64,000 nucleotides of DNA from Ascaphus truei. Its lineage: Eukaryota; Chordata; Amphibia; Anura; Ascaphidae. Below the pieces are notes generated by a model. It searched no databases, had not been told where the DNA came from, and saw only the letters and a list, made by a program, of their open reading frames with translations. Location of the stretch: the NCBI GenBank assembly GCA_036426205.1, contig WSYH01001194.1, forward strand, positions 5,444 through 69,443, given 5' to 3'. A program made the translations under genes and the position numbers. Each line of letters starts with the position of its first letter. Position 1 is the first letter of the stretch. Positions 42,058-54,300 of this stretch are shown here, piece by piece.

Positions 42058-42312
42058 TGAAGCAGGGGTCTGCAGAGCTGTACCGCTTTAGTTTCAGAAC
42101 CTGTGACCCCCTGCTTTTTGAGACACACCTTCATGCTGCCAGGCCAATAAGGTGCCGTGACAGATGACATTGCAGCTACCTATTTGACTCCCATGGAGCG
42201 GGAGATTTAAACCTTCATATCAGGGACGCTATCTGAGGTGAGTAGCTTCGGAAGGAGGGGGTCAAAGGAGCTGAAATTAATGTGATTCAGGTCCAGAGAC
42301 CCCCTGCTTCAT
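42058..42312. repeat. 250 bp imperfect palindromic repeat, copy 1
   Basis: Ends GAAGCAGGGGTCT and AGACCCCCTGCTTC pair, with GGTTCTGAAAC-type inner arms. Related palindromes lie at 45184-45430 and 48013-48252. This copy is the most diverged. Confidence 0.65.
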
Positions 42313-42339
42313 ACTAAGTTAAAAAAAAAAAAAAGCCCT

Positions 42340-42615
42340 AGGCCGATGCACACCTTTAACCGCTTTAGTCTCCAATGAACGAACGTCATGAGGGATTGCA
42401 CAGCAGTGACCCTTATGAGCATGGATGTCGTGGCACTCTGGCACTAAACCCCTTTTCTGTGGCAGATTGCTCTGATGATGATCTGCAAGGAAGAGGAAGA
42501 CCCACCTATCTTCCAACGTCACCGGAATGACATTGATATCATATGATCGATCAGGAAGTGTTGTAGGGATCAGTAACTATGGAGATGCCAGAACCGTCTG
42601 GCACTGAAGGGGTTT
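42340..42615. repeat. hairpin MITE with CCAGA/TCTGG inner arms
   Basis: The words GGCACTCTGGCACTAAACCCC and CCGTCTGGCACTGAAGGGG recur at its middle and right side, and TTTAACCGCTTTAG at its left. It is similar to TTTTAACCCCTTCAGTACC at 54664. Probably a non-autonomous DNA element. Confidence 0.4.
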
Positions 42616-44385
42616 ATAATTGTTCTGTTGCTGTTTAAGGATTGACATATTTTATTATTTTGATTTAGGTCCATTTTGTCCTTAATCTTAGACATTTAAA
42701 CATTGTAGGATTCTTCTGGCAAATTAATGTACAGTGATTGTTGGATTAATCACTTGATTGTTCTAGATAATAATTGATGGATTGCTAATTTGTGTTTTTT
42801 TAGTGTCTTTTTTTTTACCTTCCTTTTAATATTGTACTATTCTTTGTGGATGTGATCTATCCTAATGTAAAGATTTCTTGTAATTCCTAGATGTTTCTAG
42901 TTGGTTCTCGGGATTTTTTGTATGCTATCATGTAGTAACGTATAATTACATTATAGGTCATTACGTTATGACGTCATGACTCTTGTGGCAGCAATGAGTC
43001 TCTGACTAATAGGATTGTATTGATGTTAAATCAAAAAAGATTCAAACTGCACCATTTTCTTAAAACTCTGCGTCACTCTTGCGTCAATGTACGTAGGTTC
43101 TTTGCATCAGTTTTGCTCCACTCATCAGTAAGTGATTTGTGACTTGGTTTTGGAGCAGTGAGGGAGGAGTTGCTTGAAGCAACAGTGTAAGGGCGTATCA
43201 GAGTTTGCATATTACAGTGGATCAGAGTTGCGTTCATTCAATTTCCCATGTCTGATGTGTACGTAGGTTTGATTTCTCTTGATCACTGCCAGGTGTAAGT
43301 AGACCAAATAAGGCACTACGTATTTAAAACATGGAGATGAAGACAATTACAATGAAAAGTGATGGAGATAATAGCTCCACTTTATACATTTCCTACTCTA
43401 TATCTAGTCATAAGGTAATTATTGCACTTCATTATTTACTCTAATCACCTTGAAAATGGCCTTTATGTCAGGAATCTAGGATTCAAATGTTTTCAGGTTT
43501 CTTTATTTAAAATCCCACTTATGTAAACATCCTGTCTGCTATTCATTAAAAAAGAAAATTAAAAAAATAGGAATTGAAAACATAGTTTCCCTATGGAATT
43601 ATAAACAATATGTGTTACAATATCTCATTAGTCACAGTAAACTAATTATGCTTACTGTCAGATATAAGCCTTGTATATTTATAAAGGAATGGTTCCTATC
43701 AGTTCAGATAATCTTGTTTAACACAACACTTTGTATAAAACTTATATGAGCTCCATCTGCCACTATCAACCACTTCAATCAGATAAATAGAATAGAAGAA
43801 GGTTACATAATGAAACCTGCATTGTAATCCTAATTATTATTATTTTTCTAAAGAAAACAAAAGAAACATGGATTTTATTTAATACTTTATTTTTATGTTT
43901 ACATGATTTAAAGTCAAACTACAGAACCACATTTTCTGATCATTCAACTCCCCCTGATTCAGTGGGAGTATATAGTTAGGGAATAAATGAAATGTACAAT
44001 ACAAAAGATTTATTTTATGGGGGTTTTATAGGGTAGTGAAAGCAGATGCAAAACATGGCCCTGTAAAAGTGCCAACTTCCCAGCTTTGTCACCACAATGA
44101 TGCTTTATGAGATTTGACCTGAGAAATAATGACTATAATTTTACATTTCATGCTGTTAAGTATAAAAGGAAACACCATCAAAAAGTGCCTGTGGGTTCAA
44201 ACGTTCCTCAGAGCACCATGTTATGAAAACAGGGATTACATTTTATTGGAAGAATACTGATATGTTCAGATATTCTGAAATGTGAAAGGTGTTTATAGAC
44301 GGACTAGGTATTTACTATTTCTATCTTTTTGCTTGGTCAGAAGTTTTTCTTCCTTCACATACGGTATATCGGCATTTAGTTCTTA
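42616..44385. other. AT-rich DNA without a gene
   Basis: No frame longer than chance and no repeat match that I could confirm. 42960-42985 contains a TTACGTTATGACGTCATGA phrase. Confidence 0.6.
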
Positions 44386-44490
44386 GACCCAGATCCACAA
44401 AAGGTTGCTAATCTTTAGCACACCTCTACTCCCATTCTAATGCATGGGAGTAAAGGTGTGTTAAAGCTTAACACCCTTTTGTGGGGCTGG
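44386..44490. mobile_element. 105 bp hairpin MITE
   Basis: CCCAGATCCACAAAAGG at the left pairs with CCCTTTTGTGGGGCTGGG at the right. Inner arms TTTAGCACACCT and AGGTGTGTTAAA and the centre ACTCCCAT/ATGGGAGT also pair. Confidence 0.75.
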
Positions 44491-44924
44491 GCAACAGACA
44501 TTTAACACCATATAATAATGAATGGTGGAGTTATCAGTTTAAAAATGTAGAATGAAGCATCCATCCCAGTTGTAGTTTTAGAGGAGTACTTGTCCAATGT
44601 GGTTATTTCTGCAACATATTGTTGGACTTATTCATTGCATTTACATTTTCTATTTCTTTCGAAAGGAATTATGAACTTCTGAAATATTGCTGATAGTTTT
44701 CTTTGCGAATGTCATGGTAAAAGTTGCTTTCTGAGCCAGTCATTTGTGTTTGCAAATTTTGGACACACTTTGATATTTTTGCAGCTTTTATTATTACCAT
44801 TACAAAGGTTCCTCAAATGAATAATATCTCTCCTCAATTTTTCCTCATATGCCATCTGTCACAAACAGCACACAGCACGTGACTTAGATATGCAACCAGG
44901 GTTAATACACATGGTGTGACAGAG

Positions 44925-45180
44925 TCATAGGGGCCTAAGCAGTAAACTGCGAAAATGGCCATTCGCCAGACTTAGAACTCTCCATGTTTTTGGCGGATTC
45001 CCCTCGTAGTATGCAGGAAAGTGCACAAATCTGTGAGAGAAATCCGGCAGCGAGATGATGGGCCCTGGCGAAAAGGGCTCCGCTGGCGAGATCTGTCAGC
45101 AGAGAGCGAGATTCGCCTCTCTTTGCACAAATCTCGGCTGCAAATAAAAAATGTGTACATAACAATTGGATTACTATTGT
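44925..45180 (-). repeat. foldback-element end, first copy
   Basis: Begins GGGGCCTAAGCAGTAAACTGCG and ends in CTGCAAATAAAAA. It parallels 47736-47990 (GGCCTCATGCAGT ... CCGTAAATAAAAA), with a shared CGCCTCTCTTTGC/CTCTCTGCG segment. Confidence 0.6.
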
Positions 45181-45183
45181 AGA

Positions 45184-45430
45184 TGTGCAGGGGGTCTTCG
45201 GAAATGTACCGCGTTGGTTTTATGTCCAGGGACCCCCTGCTTCCCGAGATACAGGCCCCGTTATGAGGTGCCGGTATCTCCTATGCATTGAGAGAGCCCG
45301 ATCACGTGACGCGGGACATTTCCATTCATAGGAGATACTGGCACCTCTTAAAGGTGCCTGTATCTCAGGAAGCAGGGGGTCCCCGGACATAAAACCAACA
45401 GGGTTCATGTCCAGAGACCCTCTGCACATG
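45184..45430. repeat. 250 bp palindromic repeat, copy 2
   Basis: Arms TGCAGGGGGTC...GGGACCCCCTGCTTCC and GGAAGCAGGGGGTCCCC...GACCCTCTGCA pair, with inner GGAGATAC arms around a TCACGTGACGCG centre. Confidence 0.85.
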
Positions 45431-45439
45431 TACACTAAT

Positions 45440-46940
45440 AATAAAAATACAGTAATGCTGCTTCATTACCTTACCGGCTATCCGTTAAGACAATGAAGTG
45501 GTTAAGACACAGTAGCATGTTTATTGGGGACAATGGCCCCCAATAAACATTGCAATACACAACACAATCATGCTCTGTGCCCCCAACAACACCTAAACCC
45601 CCCTTTTATACATAAACCATAGTAATGATTTTAGGCACAGAAATGGTACTATAGGTTGGTGGTGGCCCTCGGGTGTTGCCTGCAGTATCAAGTCTGTGCC
45701 CCAAAAAAATATTACAAAACACATAAATACTTTAACATAAATACACCCCACCCTCCTACCCACCCCTGTGAGGCATAACCACCATCACCCCCAACACACC
45801 GGGAGGCCTACCGTCCGTCCCTTGGGGAAATACCACCTACCCCCAATACCCACATTCAAAACAATACACACACCCGCAAGAAACATAACAATTATTAATA
45901 AACTATACATAACCCACCCACACCATATAGCAAATATATTGTGGTGTTACTTAACCCCTTAATAACAATAACGGTTAATAAGCGCTAAAGTAATTAATGG
46001 GTTAAACCACCCTTTACCCATTCATTTGTAGAGTGGCTTCATCATTCTCTTAATATATATATATATTTATATATTATTTTACATATATCTTTATAAATAT
46101 ATGTAAAATATAAGTATGATTAAGCAATCTACAAAGAAATGGGAAAGGATATGCATATAGCAATTTAAAACATCCGATCTGCAATTGACAACATCACTGC
46201 CAAATTAAAAACAAAGCCAAATAAAAATAAAAACACATCTCATAAGAAAATACAGAAAGCACCTATCCAAAGCTGTAAAGAGTAAATTGCTATAAAACTT
46301 ACAATTGAACAATGTGTACATGAAGCAAATAATATTTCCATCATGTACACAATTGCAATCAATGGTCCAAAACAAATACACGATTGAAAGTAAACATTCT
46401 ATATAAACAAAGCAAGTCGACAATAATAAATTACCAACACACAATTAATGCCATCCGAAATACATTACAAGCAAATCTAAACAAAAAACCCTATTCAAGA
46501 TTGCTATGTAAACACAAAACTATTGCAATTTTTTTTTTTTCCTAACTAACACGATCATACACAATCTAAATTCACCAAATAAGCCACATTAAACCATTAA
46601 GGCAGGGTCCCAACATATACCCATGCATTCATCATCATCTGAAATGACAAAGGTAATTCTACATTACATTTCACACACACAATAGTAAGCAAACAGGGAA
46701 AAGACATGTAGAAGACATGAAAAAATGCAATAAACATTTGAAAAACAACCCTTTAATAAACATGTATGTATATAGCTCCAGAAGGATATATATATACAAA
46801 CATGGGCATGAATTGAACATTAAAAAAATAAATCAGACTTGTGAGAAAAAACAAAAAAAAATATTACAACTTAAATAAAATACATTTCTGGACTTTACTT
46901 ACCATTAGATGACCAATGACCGACTTCAGGGGGAACCGCT
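45440..46940. repeat. AC-rich sequence with hairpins, no gene
   Basis: Two hairpin-type words with CCGGCTATCCG/CGGTTAATAAGCG around TTAA-rich arms lie at 45460-45500 and 45950-46010. A longer hairpin at 46017-46143 pairs CCCATTCATTTGTAGA with TCTACAAAGAAATGGG across an AT centre. The rest is A-rich single-copy-like DNA. Confidence 0.55.
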
Positions 46941-47004
46941 ATGTCTGCAACAAATCCAAAGACAGGAACCAGCAACCCATTAAATAATAAACCTTTGTAA
47001 TCCA

Positions 47005-47735
47005 ATGTGGTGTCTTCTTTCTTGTCTTTATAATCCATACCGTCTGTGGTCTTCTTTTCGGGGTCTTCTTCACCGTCTGAGGGGTCTTCGGGGTCTTCTG
47101 GCTTCTTCTTCTGTGATGCACGTCCATCTTCTTCTGAGGGGAGGTCCTATCCCCACGGCGTCAAGCCGGCAAATGAGACAACATAGTCTTTTACAGGCCT
47201 ATGACGTCACATTTTGCATCAAATGGTTCTCACGGTCCTGATTGGTCCGTGAAAAGCATGTGATTTTGGATACGGCTAACACAAATGATGACGTCATTTA
47301 AAGGAAATGAAGCCAGCCAATCAGAATGGCTGTGCTTCATTTACCTTTAACATGACATCAACAAAACCAACATGGCGCCGTCACATGGAACAACAGCCAA
47401 TGAGATCGTTGATTTAGTTTCCACGATCTCATTGGCTGTAGTCACATGTGTCGGCCGCCTTCTGTCTGCCTCCTTGCTGCCGCCTTCCTTCTGAACAACA
47501 GTGTCAAATGACGCTGAAGACGTCATAGCAATGAGACGTTGCAGCGTCAAATGATGTCATGATGTTGCGTAACTATGGCAATGCGATGCCGTGCAAAGTC
47601 ACATTGTGACGTCTGCAACATCATTTGATGCTGCGGTTCAGAAGGAGAAGGGGGACGGCAGCAAGGAGGCAGCCGCCACATTAAAGTGCCTAGGGGCGGC
47701 AGTTTTCAAATCCGCCACTGACGATCCTGGAAAAT
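47005..47735. repeat. cluster of nested inverted repeats
   Basis: Separate palindromes occur at 47298-47349 (GAAATGAAGCCAGCC with mirror) and 47393-47440 (GCCAATGAGATCGT with ACGATCTCATTGGC). Longer arms are 47448-47512 and 47630-47692 (CTGCCTCCTTGCTGCCG with CGGCAGCAAGGAGGCAG). No frame. Confidence 0.8.
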
Positions 47736-48012
47736 ACTAAGGCCTCATGCAGTCAAGTCTGATAGAAATTATCGTCAGGGTGTTGAAATTGCCATGTTTT
47801 TGCCGTGTTACTCTCACGGTATGCAAAAAGGCCCGAATATCAGTGAGAGCAACATTTCCAAACATGGCGAGTTGCCAGCGGGGATAGGACCTGCCCTCTG
47901 ATAAGGGCTCCCCCGGTGACTTGTATCTGCTGCAGAGAGAGATCCGCCTCTCTCTGCGAAAATCTTGCCGTAAATAAAAATATTTTAACATTTAAATGTT
48001 ATTACTGTGTAT

Positions 48013-48252
48013 TGTAGCAGGGGGTCTCCTGAGCTGAACCGCATTGTTTTCAGGTTCGGGAACTCCCTACTTGCTGAGATACGGGCCCCGTTATGGGGTG
48101 CCAGTATCTCCTATGCACAGAAATGTCCCCATCACGTGACCGTGCATACGAAATACAGGCACCCCATAACGGGGCCTGTATCTCAGGAAGTAGGGGGCTC
48201 CCGGACCTGAAACCAACGCGGTTCAGCTACGGAGAGCCCCTGCTCATCTACA
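48013..48252. repeat. 250 bp palindromic repeat, copy 3
   Basis: TAGCAGGGGGTCTCC at the left and GGAGAGCCCCTGCT at the right pair, as do GGGCCCCGTTATGGGGTGCC and the mirror CACCCCATAACGGGGCC around an ATCACGTGACCG centre. Confidence 0.85.
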
Positions 48253-48359
48253 TTAGTAAGAAAATTTAAGTTGAAAAATATTTAGTAAGCACTAATACAC
48301 AACTCACCCCCTGTACCCCCCATAAAACCAAGATTTATTTTTTACACACAGGATAATAC

Positions 48360-48725
48360 CCCAGTCCAGTGGGGGTCCCCGGTGGTCCCAACGGGTGTCC
48401 GCAAGCCCCACAATGCACACCGGGGGGTGCCCACGGGTGTCTGGGGGACTCCGTGTGGTCCCCGCTAGGCTCCATGGGCCTCCAAGTGGTACACGTGGGC
48501 CCCAATGGGGTCCACAGGTGGTCCCAGTGGGTGTCTGGGGGGCCCCGGGTGGTTCCCACGGGAGTCTGGGGGCCCTCGGGTGTTCCCTGTGGGTCCACAT
48601 GGCCCTCACAACTGTGGGTCTCCAGTTCTTCCCCGCAGGTGTCCCCCGTGGGTCTTCAGGTGGAACCCGTGGGCGTCCGGGGACCCTTGTGTGGTCCCCG
48701 TGGGTCCCCACAGGCCTGAGGTACC
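48360..48725 (+). repeat. GC-rich minisatellite, unit about 28 bp
   Basis: Degenerate units GGTCCCCGTGGGTGTCCGGGG repeat in tandem. The reverse-complement version fills 49660-49975. Frames here read Pro/Gly/Trp/Thr periodic peptides and are artefacts of the repeat. Confidence 0.85.
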
Positions 48726-49340
48726 AATCCTGAATATAAAAAATAAAACATGGCCTACATTTAAATAAATAACCCCCTCCTCCCCCCAAACACATACAGT
48801 ACAGTAATGGGCAAAATAACTATTATCCAGATATGGATAATAGATTATTTGCTATTATTAAACACAACATTAGCCATGCAGCACAAATAAAGTAAATAAA
48901 AACAGTTCTACTTACCCCTGGCAATGTGAAAGGCATCCTCGTCAGCATCTGGTCCATGTCCTTCGATGCCAGCAAGAATGCATAATAAATACGATCTAAT
49001 GGGTTTTTCCCTGCAGGTGTCCCCCGTGGGTCTGCAGGTGGGACCCGTGGGAGTCCGGGGGGTCTGCAGGTATACTCTATAGGTCCCCGCAGACCTAAGG
49101 TACCAACCCTGTATGTTAACAAATAAACATTTCAATCAATCCCCCCCCCTTCTGCCCAAACACATACAGTACAGTAATGGGCAGAATAACTATTATCCAG
49201 ATATGAATAATAGATTATTTGCCCATTATTAAACACAACATTAGCCATGCATAAATAAAGTAAATAAATACAGTTCTACTTACCAAACCAGCAGGTCCCT
49301 CTGTCCTCCGTTGCCAGAAAGCATAGGTACATAATAAAGA
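48655..49340 (+). repeat. 360 bp tandem duplication
   Basis: 48655-48985 and 49018-49340 share CAGGTGTCCCCCGTGGGTCT, GGTACCAA, CAAACACATACAGTACAG, TAACTATTATCCAGATATG and AAATACAGTTCTACTTACC in the same order. The second copy differs by small indels. Confidence 0.8.
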
Positions 49341-49359
49341 CATTCTAATGGCGCCTATC

Positions 49360-50335
49360 CCCTTAATCACCATAGCGGTTAATAACTAGCGGTTATTAAG
49401 GGGTTATTAAGGGGTTAACCCAACCTGCCCCGCTACCCACCCGGGAGGCCTAACCACCCATCCTGGACCCACTATACCCACCTTTCACCCATTCATTGGT
49501 ACATCATGCCCATATAATATGGGCATGATTGACCAATATTCCAAGAAATGGGGAAGGATTAAAAAAAATCAGGCCCAAATAAAGCACATTACATAGCCAA
49601 AAATAAATCATAACATAGCCAAATAAAAAACATTACATAGCCACATAAAAACATTAAACCTGCAGGGAAGAACCGGCTGCCCCACATCTGTGGGGGCCCT
49701 GGGGACCTGCAGTGACCACCCGAGTGCCCCCAAACCCCTGTGGGAACTACCCAAGGGCCCCCAGACACGTGGAGATGACCAAGAGACCCCCAGACACCTG
49801 CAGGGACCACCTGTGGACCCCATTGGTGCCCATGGACACCCACGGGTACCATCTGGAGGCCCACAGTGTCTAGTGGGGACCACAAGGAGGCCCCAGACAC
49901 CCGTGGGAACCCCTCAGGGTGCACTGTGGGGCCTGCGGACACCCGTTGGGACCACCGTGGATTCCACTGGACTGTGGTATTAATCCTGTGTGTAAAAAAA
50001 ATAATAAAGGTTTTATGGCGGGCACAGGGGGTGGGTAGTATATGGTTGTTTAATAAATATTGTAATGACTTATTGGGGGCCTAGGAGAACCCCAAGTATG
50101 GGTGTTTAGGCCTACCGAGGCATAGCGGGAAGGGTTAACCACTTCATTACCTTAGCGGTATTAAATGCTAAGGTAATGAAGGGGTTAAGTCCACCCGCAA
50201 GCCCCCTGCAAGGTCTTAACACTCACCAAGGACTAAATACCACCTTCACCTACCCCCACTACCCAGAAAAAGCATGGCACGGGTCTCTAACCCCTTCATT
50301 GTCTTAGCGGTTAGCCGCTAAGTTAATTAAGTTGC
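49360..50335. repeat. series of TTAA-flanked hairpins
   Basis: Hairpins built from CCCTTCATTACCTTAGCGG and mirror occur at 50126-50190, with relatives at 49360-49420 and 50288-50330 and a CCCATTCATTGG hairpin at 49488-49556. The minisatellite at 49660-49975 lies between them. Confidence 0.65.
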
Positions 50336-50711
50336 TTGTAAATGCATTTTTCATGCATCGGATTCATGCCGGGGGATCTCCGGTGCTGGAAAAAGGCCGG
50401 ATTTTTTCTGAGTACCGTCTTGCCACTCATCGCAGCTTATCCCCACCTTCTTGCAAACTTTTTGTGGTGGGACGATTTGGAGAGAAATTCACCATTCCAG
50501 AGCGGCGATCAGCTGACCGGGGCTACTAGAATACAGCGAGTTTGAAAAGTGGCAATGAGCTTATCGTGGCTTACTGAATCTCAGAAGGCTTTTTTGACGA
50601 TATGGGGCTTATCGCTGCTTACTGCATGAGGCCCTAAGTGTAAATCCCCACCATTTATTTGCAATCTGTGGTCCCCCCGCGGTTACTGAGTGTGGACGGA
50701 CGTTTACAGAG

Positions 50712-51358
50712 TGTGACAGAGTCACTGACTCAGTAGGCTGGAATAGTGAATGGAGAGACGCTGCAGCCAGTTCACAGAGTGTTAATCTCCTCAGACAGAA
50801 GGAAGCACACCTGCAGCCTAATTAAGCAGGAGGCCTGAGAGACTGCAGGTTTAAAAGCAGGTAGTGACACACACACAGGGAGCTTGTTTTTCCACAGGAA
50901 GGTGGAGAGAACTCTCCCGGCTTCGAAGCCGTAGCAGCTGCTGCTGCTCTGGTCCCCAGTCCTGCGAGGAGCTTTGCTGCTGGGACCAGCTGGGACCCCA
51001 ACCCAGGATAAAGATAAACATTGCTGCGAGGCTGGACACAGCCTGCTCCCCGGAACCGTGTTCCTGTTTGCTGTTTGGAGCTGAAACAGATAAGACTTTA
51101 TTCTTATTATGCTTATTGGTTATCGTTTGTGTAGCATGTTTTGGGCATGACCAGATTAGCTGGCTGTCCTGTTAGTAAGGGCTCAAGAAGTGAGTTAGTG
51201 TCCCTAACGGGACTAGGCTTTAATTTGCAAGAAAGTAGTTTCTTAAAGGGACAGTGCACCCGTACTTATTTTGGTTGTGGCTAATAAACCACTAGTGTTT
51301 AAAGTTTCCCATCGTGTCAAGCGTCTTACTGACCCCGCCGCGAGCCCGACCTGCCACA
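50712..51358 (+). mobile_element. solo LTR with 5 bp target duplication
   Basis: 647 bp from TGTGACAGAGTCACTG to CCTGCCACA, flanked by CAGAG on both sides (50707-50711, 51359-51363). It contains AATAAA at 51283-51288. A related, more diverged LTR lies near 56530-57310. Confidence 0.85.
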
Positions 51359-54300
51359 CAGAGGTACACACTTGGAGTTGTTTATAATGTAAAATTATAA
51401 TAAGGCTTTATTGTGCCTTTTCCTTTTCATCAGGAAATTCATCCAAACAAGGGGGGGGGGACACAAAGCTTCTAATCACTTGGGAGTATTTCTAGTGAAA
51501 TCCTTGCAATCAGTTCACATCTCCATTAGTTAAGCTTCTCCCAGCCCAAACACATAACATGAAAATAAGCAGATATAAGCAGTCTCTTAATACTGAAAGT
51601 CTTATCTGTTTCTTGGAGGGAAAATGTTCACTGTCCCTGCTTCAGCTCCCTTGTCTCCAGGGTTGGTCAGCATACAGGTTTAGAAGTTTTCCCTGTGTCT
51701 TGAAAATCAGCTCTGCGGTGCAGAGCTTAAGACCGGTCAGCTCCAGAGATCTGGGTTTCTTTTGGTCAGTCTCTCCTGTGACTCAAGAACCTCTGCTCTG
51801 TCTCCACAGGTCAGCTCACACGTGAGCAAAGGAGGAGAGACTTCCTGTCTCAAAGGCAGGCTTTTTCTACTACCTGTACTCAGTCAGGTGGTGCTAGTTA
51901 ATTTGCTACCAGCAGTTAACCACCACACTGCTGGATTAGAGGCACCTTTGTGAACAGGGTAAAGTCCCCTGTTACACTGAGGTTCATAGGTAAAGATATT
52001 CAGTGCACCACCTGCTGGCCACACGTACTAAACCACACTAATTATAATTATTTGGGCTTACCGTAGCCGAGTCAAAGACAGCCTCGCCTTATCCGCGAAT
52101 GAGGAGCAAACAGCAAAGTGTTCATGCAATTGTCATCTTGCACATTCTCGCCATCATGGGAAGTCTTGCTACATCTGTAGCTCTTGGTCTTTCTAATTAA
52201 ATCTACTTCTGACATGTAGTCAGTGAAACCTTTACTAGTACTGACACCTTACCTCTTTTACATATTTACTTTGTATTGGGATACATTTGTTGTATATTTG
52301 CTGGATCTCTTTCTTTGATCCATTGCATAAAACTCTTCACATCTGAATTTTTCATGGATGACTGCAAAGGTATACTCCATTATTGGCAATGCTAAACTAC
52401 CTTCTAGCATAACAATACCCCATTGATGCGGTTATTTTCTGAGCACTTAAAGCACAAGTTATTTAGACATGGGTAATGTGTTTATGGTCCAGAGATGCTT
52501 GGTCTTGATATTTGTTTTTCAGAAATATACACTAATTTCGGAATTGTACATCCATGACAAGACAAAATAATCCCTTAGCATAATAAATAACCGAATAAAA
52601 GTATATATATTTTCTGAAAGTACACACCTAAAGATGTACAGACATGGGTAATTTGTCTTACCCCACAAGAATATATTTCTGGGAATCACCTTTTTTGCTG
52701 CCGCGGGTACCTATCGGGCCAATGGAATTTTACTACAATTTCTGTGTGAAGAAAAATGAGAGATGGGCAAAACTCCAGTATTCATTTCCAGTCTTTAGGT
52801 TGGTGCTTTAGGCTTATTATCAACTCTATATAGTTTGTATTGAAATCCTTTTAGGAAGTGTTTAATGGGACTCATTTAAATTTACTTTGCATAGCTATTA
52901 TCATATCTCCCAGCCGGGTACATCAGGTGTGCTCCTTTTTCAGCACAGGCATGTCTCCCTAATTCAGTTGGAGGGAGATTTGAGGGTATATACATATATA
53001 TTGTACATACACCTTGAGACCCTAAATTGAAAGTCAGTCAGTGCCTCTCTCTCTCCTTTTTGAGACTGATTCACAGGTATCACAAGCTGCGGCAATGCCA
53101 TGGGCTCTTATTATTGATATAATTTAATACATCTGCCACCTTGTTTACTCAAATTGAAGGGTTCTGTGGTCTGCATTTTGCACAGGTCAAGTAAGCATGT
53201 GCATTGAACCCTCCAGCAGTTCACAAGGGAGGGTTCAATTCTAATGAGGGAGTGTCCTCACTCCTCAGGCAAGACCATATAGGGGGATCACAGGGAAGTC
53301 CTCTCACCTTCTGGTATTCCAGTCTTGAAGTGTAGCAGTTCCTCACTCCCTCTTTCTTTTTTTATTATCTGTTGGTTTTATGCATTACTACAACAAGTAC
53401 TGTACACGTATATGAAAATAAAAATGTTAAAAGAAAGAAGATTGAGAATTTATTAGTCAAATAAAAATTCATGTCATTTGGTTAGTGTGTGTAATTTGTC
53501 CCAGCTTGGTAACGTTGGCTTGACAGGCTGGGGACCAATTTTTTGGTGGGTTGAATTGTAACAATTAATATACAATAGGTCACACTTCATTAGGGCTATT
53601 CAGTTTGTGGAGAGTTCACCATTATCAATAACACGTCTGCTGGTCCAGAGTTCCTGTAGTGGTGATCACAAGCTGTGGGCTTAAGAAAGATCAATGATAG
53701 ACAGCCTGGAAAAGTCATCTGGCTTGTAATATAGTTTAAGAATGTTGTGGTCTTTTTTTCATCAAAACAGCCTTGTTTGTTTATTTCACATTCAAATGGA
53801 GGGGAGGAGGTCTCCAGGGCCTGCACAGGTCATGATTTAACTCGGTAACATGCTAAGGATTAATATAATTAAGGCCTATAGATAGCGTGGCATTTTTTAA
53901 CACATAAAAATAGTATCACATTTAAAATTTGACGAATGAGAACTGGATAAATATTGCTAAGATCTTCCAAAATGTGGGTTATATAGGTTTCTGGATATGA
54001 TGTGAAATCCTGACTGAAAGTAGAAATACAATCCTTTATCCAGTATTACTCACAAATAGCTTCTTTTGTCAAGAGGCCAATTTAGTGACAATTAGAAAAA
54101 CTGAAAGCATCTCTGTAAACCTAAATATACTTGAAAACTGACTCTGCACAAGTTAGGTCTCCATAGAAAAGCAATATTCTAACCTTTTCTTTTTGGATTC
54201 CTTAAAAGTGCTTATCAAGATGAATGAGAACAGTGGTGTGTAATTTCAAAAATGTAATTGCTTTTCTCTCTAGCTTTATCAAAGCATTTTCAAGGTCGCC

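Larger units (their letters stand above)
47736..50637. mobile_element. 2.9 kb composite foldback element
   Basis: The left end AAGGCCTCATGCAGT and right end ACTGCATGAGGCCCT are inverted. A further 250 bp on each side is loosely related. The inside holds a palindromic 250 bp repeat (48013-48252), GTGGG-rich minisatellites in opposite orientations (48360-48725 and 49660-49975), a tandem 360 bp duplication and small TTAA-flanked hairpins. No transposase frame is present. Confidence 0.6.

Noticed and set aside
42319..42522. Short minus-strand frame MTLEDRWVFLFLADHHQS
   Set aside because: It lies inside a hairpin MITE-like repeat, so it is not a gene.
46205..46444. Minus-strand Cys/Phe/Leu-rich frame resembling a membrane peptide
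   Set aside because: It arises from A-rich plus-strand sequence and has no support beyond length.
48304..49135. Frames reading PTGTTRGPP-type periodic peptides, superficially collagen-like
   Set aside because: They follow the 28 bp minisatellite and change frame with each indel.
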